Below are positions 10,558 to 22,053 of a stretch of DNA of 64,000 nt, one piece after another (within the stretch, counting starts at the first letter, position 1; every line of letters starts with the position of its first letter). The notes under the pieces were generated by a model. It was not told the DNA's origin, did no database searches, and saw only the letters and a list, made by a program, of their open reading frames with translations. The stretch covers positions 40,362,001 through 40,426,000 of the forward strand of contig CM075943.1 in NCBI GenBank assembly GCA_038030265.1, written 5' to 3'. This stretch comes from Corythucha ciliata. Its lineage: Eukaryota > Arthropoda > Insecta > Hemiptera > Tingidae. The translations under genes were made by a program, and so were the position numbers.

Positions 10558-13053
10558 CTGTAAATGAATAAAAACAAACAAACAAAAGTGTAGTATTGCT
10601 TGGGTACGGATAAGATTAAATCGAAGGGAATTTTACAACGTTTTTCAACCTCATGGATTACCCCTCCCCCCTCCCGATAATCCCACTACTCATGCTATCG
10701 TATATATATAAATAAAACCCTTCAACCATTTTCAGAGCTTTCGCAGAGGAGAATGAAATTAGTGCAGCGTGACACCAGAGTGATGGGAAAGAGTGGTTAA
10801 ATGGTGTGGGCGGTCACTTGGTGAGTTGTGGAGCGTATGCTCAACAAATTTAATTAAATTTCTTCATTCCGAGGAAGCAAAAACTCGAGAGTGTAACATA
10901 CAGGGGGCAAAAGTGAAAAATGAAAATTTTCTCCCTCTCTTGCGAGACTTGAAAAAAAAAAAAAAAATTCCCGGGGCATTAGACACAGACAAAAAAAAAA
11001 CATGGAAGAAGGTCTCAGGAGCTCATTTAAACCGTATGTTAAATTTTATATCTCACTAATGTGTTGGGTTGAAAGGGCAGTGGGGTTTTTTGCAGATGTT
11101 TGTGGTGTTGGTGGTGAAAGGGGTGGGGGGCACAAGTTTCGAGGCGGTGAGAAGCACTCTCATTTACACACACAAACCCACAATCCCCCCTTTTTTTCCC
11201 AGACCGCAAATGTTGAGTATAGAAAGTGGTTGAAGGTGACGAGAAAGAGGAAGGTTCTCCTTTTATTTTAATATTTATTAATAATGGATTAAAATCCATT
11301 ATTCCCATTCTGAATTTCCGATTGAACTTGAATATGCGATCTTTGGTTGAATGGGGTGGGGTTGCCTGGAGGTTCTGTTAAACATTTGTCAGTTGGAAGT
11401 GATAGGGTGGAGAAATGCTATTGGCGGATACACTTTCTAGACCGTTCAACAGTTGTAGTAGTCAGTAGAAGGGGATGGGTGCGGATGATGGAGGACGTGA
11501 ATAGAGATAGTCTTGCCCCTTTCTCTTCCGTCGGAAACAGGCTGTTGTGATTGCGAATGAGTTTGGGGACGTGGACATAGAGTAAACGATATTTAAGTTA
11601 ACAAAAGAGGTGTTTGAAGAATAAATAAACAGGAGAACACCACTGAGCGATTGATTTATTTGTGCTTTCAAACGTGAAATTGGATACAAAGAAATAATTA
11701 ATCAAGGGTGAACTATTTTTAGAGCTTTTGTTAGAAAAAAGCCTCGCTTCTTCATTTTCACAGCTTCCTCCATACAGCATTCTAAATGAAACACTGAAAC
11801 TTTTTAATTGGTTCAGTGAAAAACACGTGCTTCCTACTTTTTCAATTACTTTTATTGTATAAACGGGGCTAATTGAGTCTCACTCTGAAGATTTGAACCT
11901 TCAACTTAGGTTTTGCTAATTCGATTGCAACATCTTGCGTCTTGAAACGAACTGTTCATCTCTCTTTCCCCTCGCTTTGTGCTGCCGTAGAAGTGTTCAA
12001 GTTTTTCGTTTTCCCCGAATAATATTTATGGCATTATCATGCAGATTAGGAAGAACCGACTCCTTTAAGGGGGTGAATGGTGAATAGGAACATTTGCATT
12101 CCCTACAAATACCTTCTCCCACCCCCTTTGAAATAGAAAAGAAGTACCGCATTAAACAGTTACTTCCTATCCTCCTTCTCTACCTTTATTCATTTCATTA
12201 ATGTGGTGATTGGCGTGTCAGACGGCCGGGGAGGTTTTACCCCGATACAAAATTATTTCGAATCCATGGATTCCCTCTGGCACTCCCGCTCTTCAGTTGA
12301 TCGATTCGATACCCCGAGAAAGGCCAAGTTTGAAGCGAGAAACCTAATGAACCACAAAAAGGATGATAAGGGTGTCGATTTGATATATAAGGGCTGAAAT
12401 GAGAAGGATTTCGTGCTATTATTCACAAATGACTACTAAACGCCAGATACAGCGGAGGAGAGCAATAATTGAGCTGGGACGACGGATGACAGAATGTAAT
12501 TACTACCCCCTTTCAGTATCCACAATTACGCCCTCAACGCTGCCAGTCTTATTTATTTGGAAGAATTGTAATTGATTTCTGTGTGATTTTGGAACAGGAT
12601 CTTTGTCGCGGGAGGGGAAGCTAACATTTCTGAGAGCTTGGGTAAATAAGGGGACGGAATAACTGTGTATAGAGAATGCGGTACGGGGTGAGCAATTAGC
12701 GTATACTAAAGGTCTAATGTCACCATTTCACCAAGGTTGCAAAGGGTTGCGAGTTAGGTTGTAAAAGGAGAAGTTAAAAGGGGGGAGGTTTATATACGCG
12801 AAAAGCTCAGGGAGCGTGTTTAAAAGGAGACTCAGTGGAAAGGTGAGAAATTGTGTTTGAAGGATGGGGAGGAGAAGTGAAATTTCTCTCTGCGACGATC
12901 CCCCCCCCCCAACCCTGAATAACCCTCTATTTCCTAGCGATATAAGCCTTATAAAACCCACGATTTCACACGCAAAGTAAAGTTACCTTCCTCCTTGGAA
13001 GCTTGAGAATGGTGCGTCGCTTTCACGAGAGACGTTATAATGAACCAGCTAAC
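10558..13053 (-). other. Probable first coding intron of the Ly6-like gene
   Basis: Non-coding stretch upstream of the first recognised Ly6 exon. It contains an A-rich run near 10951-10966, purine-rich and pyrimidine-rich segments and a C11 run at 12900-12910. Frames such as 12203-12397 (plus) and 12728-12961 (minus) show no recognisable family. Whether it is an intron depends on the tentative exon at 13054-13111. Confidence 0.4.
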
Positions 13054-13111
13054 AAGGTGCCCCCAACATCCATCCACCATCACTAACCATCAAAGCCACT
13101 CGGTACATCAC
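13054..13111 (-). CDS. Tentative signal-peptide exon of the Ly6-like gene
   Basis: A good acceptor (TTTACGTTTCAG) is followed three bases later by ATG (13108-13106) and the reading MYRVALMVSDGGWMLGAP, which then meets a phase-1 GT (CCTT|GTTAGC). Phase 1 is exactly what the downstream exon needs, and the join would give a Cys codon just before GVTCYTC. The peptide is modestly hydrophobic and could be a short secretion signal. Against it, the donor is weak and an aspartate sits mid-signal. A signal exon farther upstream, or a different donor, is possible. Confidence 0.35.
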
Positions 13112-13598
13112 CTGAAACGTAAATGAAAATTTAAAAAAAAATATGAATTTTTTGCTTTCTTGGTACATTATAGTAACATCAGAGTAAATTGAATTTATAG
13201 GATGAAAAGCATGCTTGTGGGACGAAAATAGGGTATTAAAAAGGCACTGAAGTATTTCCAACTTTTCTAGAAAGAAACCGGTAAGAATGAAATATTACTT
13301 CGTATTTCCATCGAAGAATAAAATCTATTTTCCCTTTCAATCATTTTGAAAATGTCAACTGAGTGGAAAACGCTGGTTTACATTTGACAATGTGAACGAC
13401 GGCATTACACAAAAAGAGCTTTCATTAAACAAACCCCCCCCCCCCACACGACATGAATGCTCCGACTTTTGCTTTTCACCATTCGGTGCATAACTTTGGT
13501 GGTAGGTACTCAGTACAGCAAAATTCGGTTCCGCGACGACACGAAGTGGCCGTGACAGGACCAGTGAGGTCCGTGGTCGGTAAGAAAATCTACAGGTT

Positions 13599-13670
13599 TA
13601 CCTGCGGATAAAATTCACTCGTTACGACCGTCAGCTGCCGAAAGAGGTGAACAACACCACACTGACAAAC
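13599..13670 (-). promoter_or_regulatory. Possible 5' UTR exon/initiator for the Ly6-like gene
   Basis: On the minus strand a TCAGT initiator-like sequence begins a GC-richer stretch of about 70 bases that ends in ATCCGCAG|GTAAAC, a plausible splice donor. The tentative start-codon exon lies about 490 bp downstream. This would make a short non-coding first exon. No TATA box was seen. Weak, position-based inference. Confidence 0.2.
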
Positions 13671-13919
13671 TGCTACAAACTGTGTGTCCAAGGTCCGCTG
13701 ATTGGATTGGAGCCATAACTAATACCTCCGTGGTTTTTGACCGAAAGCTTTATTGGGAGGGGGGGGCACCGTGGGCAGCACTTTGATGGGCGTACACGCC
13801 TAAGTTGGGTCCCCCTGATAAGAATTAAGTGATATAAGAATGGCTCTCAGCGGTAGACTTAAGCCCTGACAAGCAAGAAAGAAGTGGCGCCGCCTACCTT
13901 CCTCCCCTAGCATGACTCT

Positions 13920-14740
13920 CACCTTCCAAGGCTGACCGTCCCACACAAGGTCAAGGTAAGCCCCTCCGTTTTCAGCAGAACGAAAAATCAATTTCCAGTT
14001 AACCAAAACATAGATCGCCCAAAACTTGGAGTTTGAAAAAGTTGAATAAGTACGTGAAATTGTTTTTTTCAATGAGTCAATACCCAGCACAATAATTGGA
14101 TATTCAAGTGAGCCATGCCCCACAAAAATTGTTTTTTAAAGGGATCAAAAGCACGACATTTTATTTTTGATGAAGCGAAACCTATTAAATTGGCTTTTTG
14201 GGTGAACCAGGCCCGACAAGTTTGTTTTTACGGCATTGCCTTCTGAATGGAATAGCAGCGCAAAATTTGGTTTTTAATGAGCCGCAACCCCGCGAAAATT
14301 GTTTCTGTAAAATTTGGTTTTAGAAAAAGCCCAACCGGTGAATTGTTTTTTATAGGCCGCCAGAGATGAGATTTGGTGGTTGAGTTGTTGAAAACCATGA
14401 AACCGGGTTTGGTGAATGTCAAAACCGTGAAATATTTGGACCTCGAAAGTTGCCTAAAACATGAGGAATTGCGTTTTTGATTGCGGAGATGTTTGGATGG
14501 GTAAACCCCGCAAAATGTGTTGATGGCACTTGACCGGCCAAATTGTTTTCCGGTCAAGTGATAGGAATTTGCAAATGTTGACTGGAATTTGACCTGTCGA
14601 GATTTAAACGAACACAGAAAAATTGTCTGGTCAGAAACGTCGCCGTACAAATAGCTATGGAAGGAATGTTGTGCGCAGATCGGAACTCCTCCAAAGAGTA
14701 CCACTATTTGAAAGTCACTGTGTAGCCAGTTTTTAGGGTT
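13920..14740 (+). repeat. Degenerate minisatellite, block B
   Basis: Repeats of a module of roughly 40-50 bp with phrases such as gaaccccgcaaaatttggtttttgatgag, with strong drift between copies. The repetition produces a long open frame on the minus strand (14228-14704) whose translation repeats similar peptides (for example PNFTET-type segments), so I do not treat that frame as a gene. Confidence 0.6.
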
Positions 14741-16480
14741 TTTAGTTTTTAGGGCGCAAATAACCTTTTTGGCTATTTTTTCCGAGGCAGGAAGTCAGAT
14801 TAGGCATTTCATCAATGGCAGAAGGCATCAGTTACACCACCTGAAAGGTGAAAAAATGAAAAATTTGGATATTTTTGAGGCACAAACCGTTAGCATTTTA
14901 GCCATTATGAAGGCGCGAATCGTCATTATCATCTGTAGCCTCTGTAAATGACGCAAATGATCAGTTAGACCATTTTTACAGCGTGAATTGTCAATATATG
15001 CTATTTTTAGGACGTGAATACCCAGTTCAGCTATTTTCATGGCATGAATCGTCAATTTACCAATTTTAAAGGCCTGAAGGAAACTGACCATTTTGATGCG
15101 AAAATGGTCGGTTTTACCTATTCTTACCAGGAATCATCTGTTTAGGTATCTTCAAAGCGCGTATCGTTAGTTTTCAACTATAGGCCACATAATGAGGAAC
15201 TTGCATATTTTTCAATCACTGGTGTTTCTTGAAGAGGGCTCTTCAACAAGACAATTGCCTACATTAAACATTGAAATCAATCAAGGGTTTTTTTAAGGCG
15301 AATTTTTAAACATTTTGAGTGCGGGTTTGATTACGTCAAAGGGCAGTTAATGAAATGGATGGTGTTGTGAAGAGGGGGGAAGACAAGTTTTCTAGGGTTT
15401 AATTTTTCTTGTTATTTGTAAACAAAACATTTTAGAGTTTCCTCAAATGCTTCAAAACTGCTCTTTGACGTCATTTTTCCCTCACACCATCCATCCCCTC
15501 CTGAAGAACTTTGAAATTTATTTTAAAATCACCAGACGCACTAATCGGGCTGCAACTACCGTTGATATCTTTGTCCGCATATGCCAATTCACTGGTATAC
15601 TTTTCCCCCAAATCGGGTATTCATGCAAGTTCCCCATTATAGAGTCAATTTTAGGGCGTGAGTAGCCAGTTTAGTCATTTTTACATGTCATGCTAACTGT
15701 CAGTATGACCATTTCTGGAGCGTGAATAGTCAGTGTGATATTTACAGAGCTCGAGTCATCAGTTGTGCTTTATTTAGAGCGGAAATTGAACCTTTAGCCA
15801 TTTTCCAGGTGCGAATGCTCAGTTTGTCCTTCTTCAGTGCAGGAATCACCTGGACAGAGCGCAAATTGCCATTTTTAGGGCAAAAGTGGCAAATGGTTTA
15901 GGGCAAATAGTGTGGAGTAGTTTAGTGGTTTAGGGAAAATTATGTGTATTAATGGTGAATAAAATAAATAAATTAATGTTCAAGTCACGGCGCGAATGGT
16001 CAGTTTTAGCTATCCTTGGTTGATTGAATGGTTAATTTCAAAATACAATATAAATATATGCCTACTACTAATAAAAAATACACCAGTCCAGGCAAAAATA
16101 GTACGTTTAGGCGTTTTTAGGCCGCAAATAGTCCGTCAAGCCAAGGTGCAAATTGTCAGTTATTTGTTCATTTTTGGCACGGGAAAGGTCGATTTAGCCA
16201 TCTTCGGGGTGGGAATCATGATGTTCTAGGAATTTTCAGGGCCGCATGAATCCTTGGTAAAGCCATTTTTAGGGCACGTGCGGAGCGAGTTTGGCTATTT
16301 GTAGAGCACAAATTGCCAGTTAAGCTATTTTCAATAGTACGTGAATCGTCAGTTTTGCGATTTTGGGGCGCGAGTATATTAGTCTGGCCGTTTTGATGAT
16401 AGGAATAGCTTTCTCAAGCCCTTCCCATGAGTAAATTTTGAATCCTGGCCTGCCTACGACTACAGTTTTTTAGGGTTCAA
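14741..16480 (+). repeat. Degenerate minisatellite, block C
   Basis: More than 1.5 kb of drifting tandem modules of about 33-40 bp with the recurrent sense agggcgcgaatcgtcagtttagctattttt. It includes a local inverted pair (tacgtcaaagggcagtt near 15333 against aactgctctttgacgtca near 15457) and a short palindrome ttgaagagggctcttcaa near 15230. No gene recognised. Confidence 0.65.
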
Positions 16481-16945
16481 CAACGCTGAAAGTGGTTTTT
16501 CAGCGACAAACCCCCGTCAAATGGTTTTTTGTGAGCTTTGACGAAAAAGAAGTAGCGATCTTGTAGAATTTGTACTAGGTTGACTAGGGGTGAGCCCTGA
16601 CCAGCTGTTCCTTTACGACTGCGCTTTCGAGCCTATTATAGGGGTAGGTCAATTACCCCGTCTTTATCACGATAGGGCAGCGTTCCTCGTACGTTCTCAG
16701 GATCACTGCATTGGCTACTTTCACCGCCCTATCCAGGTTGGCCTGGCACTGTATGTCAAGGTCCATCTCAGACACTCATCCCTCTCATTCTGCTCGAGAA
16801 GTCCTTCGAAGACACTGGACAGTTTGCGTTCGTTTCTTATTCCCGCAGTGTCAAGCTGCCAGAGTGCCAGTCAAATAGTGCAATTCAAAGCGCATCGGGA
16901 AAATTGTTTACGAATGCTAAACTTGAATGGCTAATTGACTCATAA

Positions 16946-17113
16946 AAGCTTCACAAATCACCTGGACCGGACAGGATTTCCCCGGTCATGCTGCAACGTG
17001 GCTTGGAGGTCTTGGGGCCGTCTGTTAGGCATATATTTAGGGTGAGTTATGCATTGTCATATAAGATGGAAGTTAGGGTTGTGTTTATTTCCGAGTCATT
17101 TTGGTCCGGATGT
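16946..17113 (+). pseudogene. LINE (Jockey/R1-like) reverse-transcriptase fragment
   Basis: One open frame reads KLHKSPGPDRISPVMLQRGL and, after about 20 residues, YALSYKMEVRVVFIS. This is the N-terminal RT region of Jockey/R1-clade LINEs, where KSPGPDGI and a following REVRVVFIPKPG block are highly conserved. The region preceding it (16590-16940) is GC-richer and may be degraded LINE sequence, but I could not recognise it. No catalytic FADD follows, so only a short dead fragment survives on the plus strand. The similarity is from family knowledge, not a search. Confidence 0.75.
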
Positions 17114-17114
17114 C

Positions 17115-18612
17115 AACTTGCGTCTAAACCGATTCAGGAAGGTCAGCCTGCTTACCAGACGTGCAAGTACGCTGAGACTACCCTCTAAACGAATATCGAA
17201 TTCGGCTCGCAAGTGCAAGTGGTATAGGTACGGATAGATCTGTGCTGGGATTGAAATGTTTGACCGAAGGTCGGGTATTGTGAGCCTCTTGGGGCGACAA
17301 AGGCTTAGCATGTATGAAAATAGTGAGAGGGATATTAGGAAAACGAATATATACGTCCTTTCTGGCAGCCGCTGGGAACTGTTGAGTCCCTATAGACAAT
17401 AGTATCATGAATTCGAAGGTGTTATGAGGATGTGACCTTTTATGTCGGTCTGCCTGTGCGTTCTGTAGGTCTTATATGGCTAACAAATTCGTCTGCCCGC
17501 TCCTTTACGTCGCTACGCTACCTACGGCACAGATGATACGGAAGCGTGCGTTTAACTCCCCATCCACAGGAGGTTAACGTTATGTATAATGCCGCAAGGC
17601 GAGAAGAGTGATTAATGATTACAAAAGGTATTTTATATTGAATTAACATAAATTGATCTGCAATAGCATGTTATTTACTTCCATTTTATTATTTTAACGG
17701 TAGGTACACCTATAAATTATAATGCTGAAACCTTTTAACTTTATCTCGACTGTAGTAGATTGGATCACTCAATCTGCCCCACCCTCCCACCATCACCACA
17801 CGTAAACCTCCAACACCAACAGACATATCAATCGTCCGAACCCAAACTAGGGCTCGCTCTCTAATTCAATAAAGGGTCGTGAGTTGAATAAAAGCCGATG
17901 AGTCTTTAATATGAAAGACCTGTGTTTTTATCCATCCCTGCAGGTCTTTCAACAACCGAAGGAGACATATAAAAGCCTAAATGAGAGGGGAAACGGAGGA
18001 AGGTCTTTCAATTAGTGTTCTGCTGGTCTTTAATTAAACGCCCTGGATGGTTGCCAGGTAAGGTGTTCCGGGGGGGGGGGAGGAACAAAAAAATCACGGG
18101 AGTAGGGTGACGACGAGTTGGAGAGTGAGAAAGTTGTTTAAAGACATAGCGGTAAACGATTTTGGAAGTAGTTTCTTGTTTTTTTATTTGTTCAAAGTTT
18201 AAAAAAGCAGAATTGCTGAATTTAAAAGGCGTGCGTTTAATAAAATTGAAATTCGTCAACGGAGAGCGGAAGCATGACGAGACGAGGGAAAATTAAACGC
18301 GAAACTTGAATTTCATTACTTACCGGAATAATAAAGTTAAAAGAGCACGCTAGGGAAGTCACCGTTGAAACATTTTATTGTGGCACGGGAGGGAATTCAA
18401 GAATTTCCATACTGTTGTGATGTGGGAAGGTTGGGGGGGGGGGTTGCGTTTCCGCACTGTCTTTGGTCCTTTTGGGAATTGAACTTTTCATCAAAGGAAA
18501 ATTGCGATGAAAATGGTGAAGCACAAGAGAGAGTGAGAGTGAGGGTGAGAGCGAGAGAGAGCTTGAGTTGGAGAGGAATGATTTGATGGTACTCCCGGAC
18601 TGTATCAACTCT
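17115..18612. other. Intergenic DNA
   Basis: No gene recognised. It contains a hairpin of 10-bp arms (gaaagacctg ... caggtctttc, about 17920-17950), a G11 run at 18070-18080, another at 18433-18443 and a GA-rich tract near 18525-18580. Open frames at 17096-17408 on both strands mirror each other and have no known motif. Confidence 0.45.
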
Positions 18613-19272
18613 TCAATTGTTTGAGACCCAATTTGAACTCAATCTTTTACTTTTATAATTCTGAAAGATGTGGATGATGAGGGGTGGCTGAGAGGTAAGA
18701 ATTATTGTGGTAATTCCCAGGGTGGAAATAAAATATTCATTACGAGTGTATGTCATCCTCATAGTTTGATAAGAGGCTCGAAATGTGGCCACGGTTGAAG
18801 AAGCTTTCAGCCTGCTGGCTTCCCGGTTATCCCCGAGGAGTTGCGAAGAAGAAGAGAAAAAAAACAGTTTCCCCCAAAAAATGTTAACAATTTCGTTATG
18901 TTTTATCTTGATTTGCATGCACTGTGCTACCGGTTCTTTTGCCAATTCTGAATAACTTGTCCCCTCTTCAAAGTATTGGCTGCCCTTTAGGCTGTTCCCC
19001 ACAAATGAGCAGATAGGTACCAATTCATGTGAAAAATGAACCTTTTTAGCATCTCTCTTTTCTTCGTGGAAAAAATGTTGAAAAGTTTGATTGGGGCTGT
19101 TAGCAAACAAAAGTGGAGCGAAACAAAACAAATTGCTTTTTTTTCTTCCGTAAGTTTTCTTCGCAAATGGGAAATTGTTTGTAGACTTTACTCGCTCATT
19201 CTTTCTCACTCCCCGCCAAATCACTACAGCTTTCTTCAAGCTACGGCTGTGTGTAGGTATTGCCGTTGCCAA
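18613..19272 (-). CDS. 219-codon ORF of unknown function
   Basis: The longest ATG-to-stop frame in the window. It starts MATAIPTHSRSLKKAVV and ends SSNWVSNN. The product would be basic, with no clear signal peptide; a hydrophobic patch (TLGITTIILTSQPPLIIHI) lies near residues 183-201. I recognise no domain. In sequence of this base composition a frame this long is expected well under once per 64 kb, which is the main reason to list it. Codon usage looks like the local background, flanks show no clear promoter or polyadenylation signal, and it contains runs such as FFFSSSSQ. It could be chance or the relic of a transposon. No neighbours suggest a role. Confidence 0.2.
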   Translation of the reverse strand: MATAIPTHSRSLKKAVVIWRGVRKNERVKSTNNFPFAKKTYGRKKSNLFCFAPLLFANSPNQTFQHFFHEEKRDAKKVHFSHELVPICSFVGNSLKGSQYFEEGTSYSELAKEPVAQCMQIKIKHNEIVNIFWGKLFFFSSSSQLLGDNREASRLKASSTVATFRASYQTMRMTYTRNEYFISTLGITTIILTSQPPLIIHIFQNYKSKRLSSNWVSNN

Positions 19273-21269
19273 TAGTGTAGCAATCCAGACGGAAGATTTT
19301 CACGCGGAAAACGGCCATAAATATTTTTGAAGGGGCCGGACCATAAGATTAAAAGGGTATAAAGGGGGTGAGTGTGTGGTCAAGAGGTGCGGCAAGAGGG
19401 CTGCACTTTAACGAACACAGGAAAGTGGATTTCTTTTACCCAAGATCGGAATTGCTGATATTGGGTTTTGGCACATTGGAAGAAGTTGAGTTTGTGGGAA
19501 GAGGAGATAGTATTAGTAAGAAAGAGAGAGCGAGAGAGCTATACTAAAAAAAAAAAAGTTGCGGAAGTGCCCAGTTTAAACGGGATTACCCTTGAGAATT
19601 CGCTTCTCCGAAGGAAACAGTATTGTAAAAGGATTTTCGAGATAACTTCGATTTCTAAGAAGTTCTATATAAAGAAACAAAGGGATTTCTCATTAGACAG
19701 CCCTTTTAATGGTAAGGAGTAATTATGCTCTACGGATTTTTGTCAAGTGAAGAGTGAGAAAGAAGGGACAAATTGGAGATCTACTTGTAGCACAATTTAA
19801 AAGTGTTCTTGTTAAGTAAAAACTGTCTTTCCAGTGTTGGTGAAGTAGGTGGAGGCATTAAGAGAGAGCCGTCTTGTTTTCTCAGAGCACATTTTATAGC
19901 ACTAAACACTCTTTTGCGTTTTTAAGGGACATCCTAAAATCATCTTTAATGATTAAAATGCATCCCTCATAAAGTTTTCATCAACCTAAACAACCAAGGA
20001 TGGTGTTTCTTTAAAGCTACATCCTTGAACTCGTCCTACTGAGGACTAGAATTTATAATCAACGAAAATGCGTCTAAAACAATTCATGTCCCCTTTTTCA
20101 TCCCTCTCTTTATTTTGCATAAAAGATATACCTTATTCAAATAAATGGATGCCGTTTTTATACTCCAATTCGCGTTTTGTGCAACGGGTCCGGTAAGGAA
20201 GTGCAAGGAACATTTTGGAACGAAGATGTATACCACCCTCGTGACCACTAAACCACCACAAGTATAACATCACGGAGAAAACCCATAAAACATTCGAGTA
20301 ACACCCCTGCGATAAGTATTATTTTGTTCGCCCTTTTCGCGCTATCCTTCCTCACTCTGAACGGTAACATCGCATCTTGGTTTAAGCAGAGTTGAGTGTT
20401 TCAAGCTGAAAGACACGCAAAGTTTCAAGTGCATTCAACTCCATCCCATTCCCCGTGTTCACTGCTACCTGTTTCACCTATAAAAACGCTTATCTTAGCA
20501 CGCCATTATAGCTTTCTATGAAGTTCCACGAGGATAAATGTTGAGCACGAAGAAAAGGTGATTTCGACGAAAATTATTCGAAATAAAACCAATATGAGGG
20601 GTGGCAAGACAGACTTTTCAAAACACATATCAAAAGAAAAACAAGCATAAATACATAACCATATTATTATGCCTCATCTTCTCAGAACGGAGAAAAAGAC
20701 GTTGAAAACTATGGAAAGTGACAGGAAGTAATATTTTCACTGGAACGTAATTTAATGCCATCCTCCCTATCCATAAAAAAGGAAAAAGATCAATAAAATA
20801 TTCGATTTCCTTTTCAAGTTGACAAAAAGAGAAAAAGGTAAAGTTCAGTGCTCTTATTATAGGAGAACTTATCTATACAAGGTTTAATTATCTAATTATC
20901 GAGAAAATAAGGTTCAATTTATGAAAACCCCGCTTCAATGAGAGTCGCGAAGATGAGCAAGGAAGGGAAAATAGCAAAATACCAGTCCTGTTCTACATGA
21001 CATTTCCCAGTTAGACACCAGTTAAATCCCTCCTTTTTAAGCCAGGCCTACCCAATGACAGCGTTAAAAATAATTCGATGGATTTCCCATGAGATCTGAT
21101 GGATTTAGAACGATGGCCGACGCTAAGAAATTCTGTTTAAAGGACGACAGAAATTTTTAACGGAATTTTGGAATCATTCAACGATGTTTATCTTTATAAT
21201 TTTATTTTTCTATTTATTTAATTAACCTTAAACACAATTTAAACGTAAAGAGTGTACCTATTAAATAAA
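19273..21269. other. Intergenic DNA
   Basis: About 2 kb of AT-rich sequence without recognisable genes. There is a short GA-repeat (about 19522-19542). The frame at 19468-19722 is lysine-rich low-complexity sequence. Confidence 0.45.
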
Positions 21270-21425
21270 TTAAATGAAAGTGATATATTTCCGGACGACG
21301 ATGGAAAAGCATAGCCCAACACGATTCGAGTTTTCAGAAAACATGGACTCCCCGGCGGGATTTGAACCCACCTCATGCTCTTGCTCTTCGCCTCGGCTGT
21401 AAAATGCAATAAATAAACAGTGACG
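21270..21425 (-). repeat. tRNA-derived SINE-like fragment
   Basis: On the minus strand gaggtgggttcaaatcccgccggggagtcc contains a perfect RNA polymerase III B box (GGTTCAAATCC, plus coordinates 21358-21368) in tRNA-like context with a short closing stem. No A box is found at the right distance upstream, and the sequence does not fold as a full tRNA, so this looks like a 5'-truncated tRNA-derived SINE rather than a working tRNA gene. Confidence 0.55.
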
Positions 21426-21537
21426 TATCCACGGAAATCTTTCGGGTGTAACTATTACACCTGCAGCAATTTTTTTTCTTCTCTTTTTTACGGTTTTTAA
21501 TTGGGTTTTAGCGTTGGAATAAGACATTGGATACTAA

Positions 21538-21672
21538 TGGTGGATTTCACCACCGAGAGTTAAGGTTTGAGTTACGTTAACTCAGAATTAACTGAAAAAA
21601 GGCGTCACTATTTATGTAAACAATGTTAGAGTTAGGTAACTCCAACCTAACTTCCGGCGGTGAAATTGGCCC
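21538..21672 (+). mobile_element. 135-bp MITE, copy 1
   Basis: The ends tggtggatttcaccaccgag and cggcggtgaaattggccc form imperfect inverted repeats that extend inward through the gagttaaggtttgagttac / gtaactccaacctaac segments. TAA flanks at 21535-21537 and 21673-21675 are the target duplication. A second copy of exactly the same length lies in the opposite orientation at 63677-63811. Confidence 0.9.
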
Positions 21673-21675
21673 TAA

Positions 21676-22053
21676 CACAAGTAATTTATCATTATTTTAT
21701 GTTATTGTTGTTGTTGTTGGAGGGGGATCATAGCAAAGTATTCGAGTAATATTTTGCTCACTTATTAGTGAGTTGGAGAGGACGAATTAAACTTTTTATG
21801 AAATATGCGAGAGGAAAATTTCTAAAGGAATTTATTTTTCTTTCATTTCGTTGAAAATTAATGAAAACGACGGGAATTTTCCCCCTTCTGACCCACACCA
21901 TCCACAGTTACCACTCGCTCGGTTAATAACGGTATTTATCTCAAGTTTTTCATCCTATTTCCGAGTTGTTTTTATGGTGAATAAATTGTTGAAAACTTAT
22001 AATGAAACTCTTTGAGTTAAAGAAATAATTATTATGGTGCTTTGGCAGATTTA
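21676..22053. other. Intergenic DNA
   Basis: AT-rich sequence with a short GTT triplet repeat near 21703-21720. No gene seen. Confidence 0.45.

Noticed and set aside
12203..12397. 64-codon plus-strand frame in GC-richer DNA
   Set aside because: No motif, no splice signals and no partner exon; left unannotated within the putative intron.
14228..14704. 158-codon minus-strand frame
   Set aside because: It lies entirely in a degenerate minisatellite whose modules keep the frame open and repeat similar peptides.
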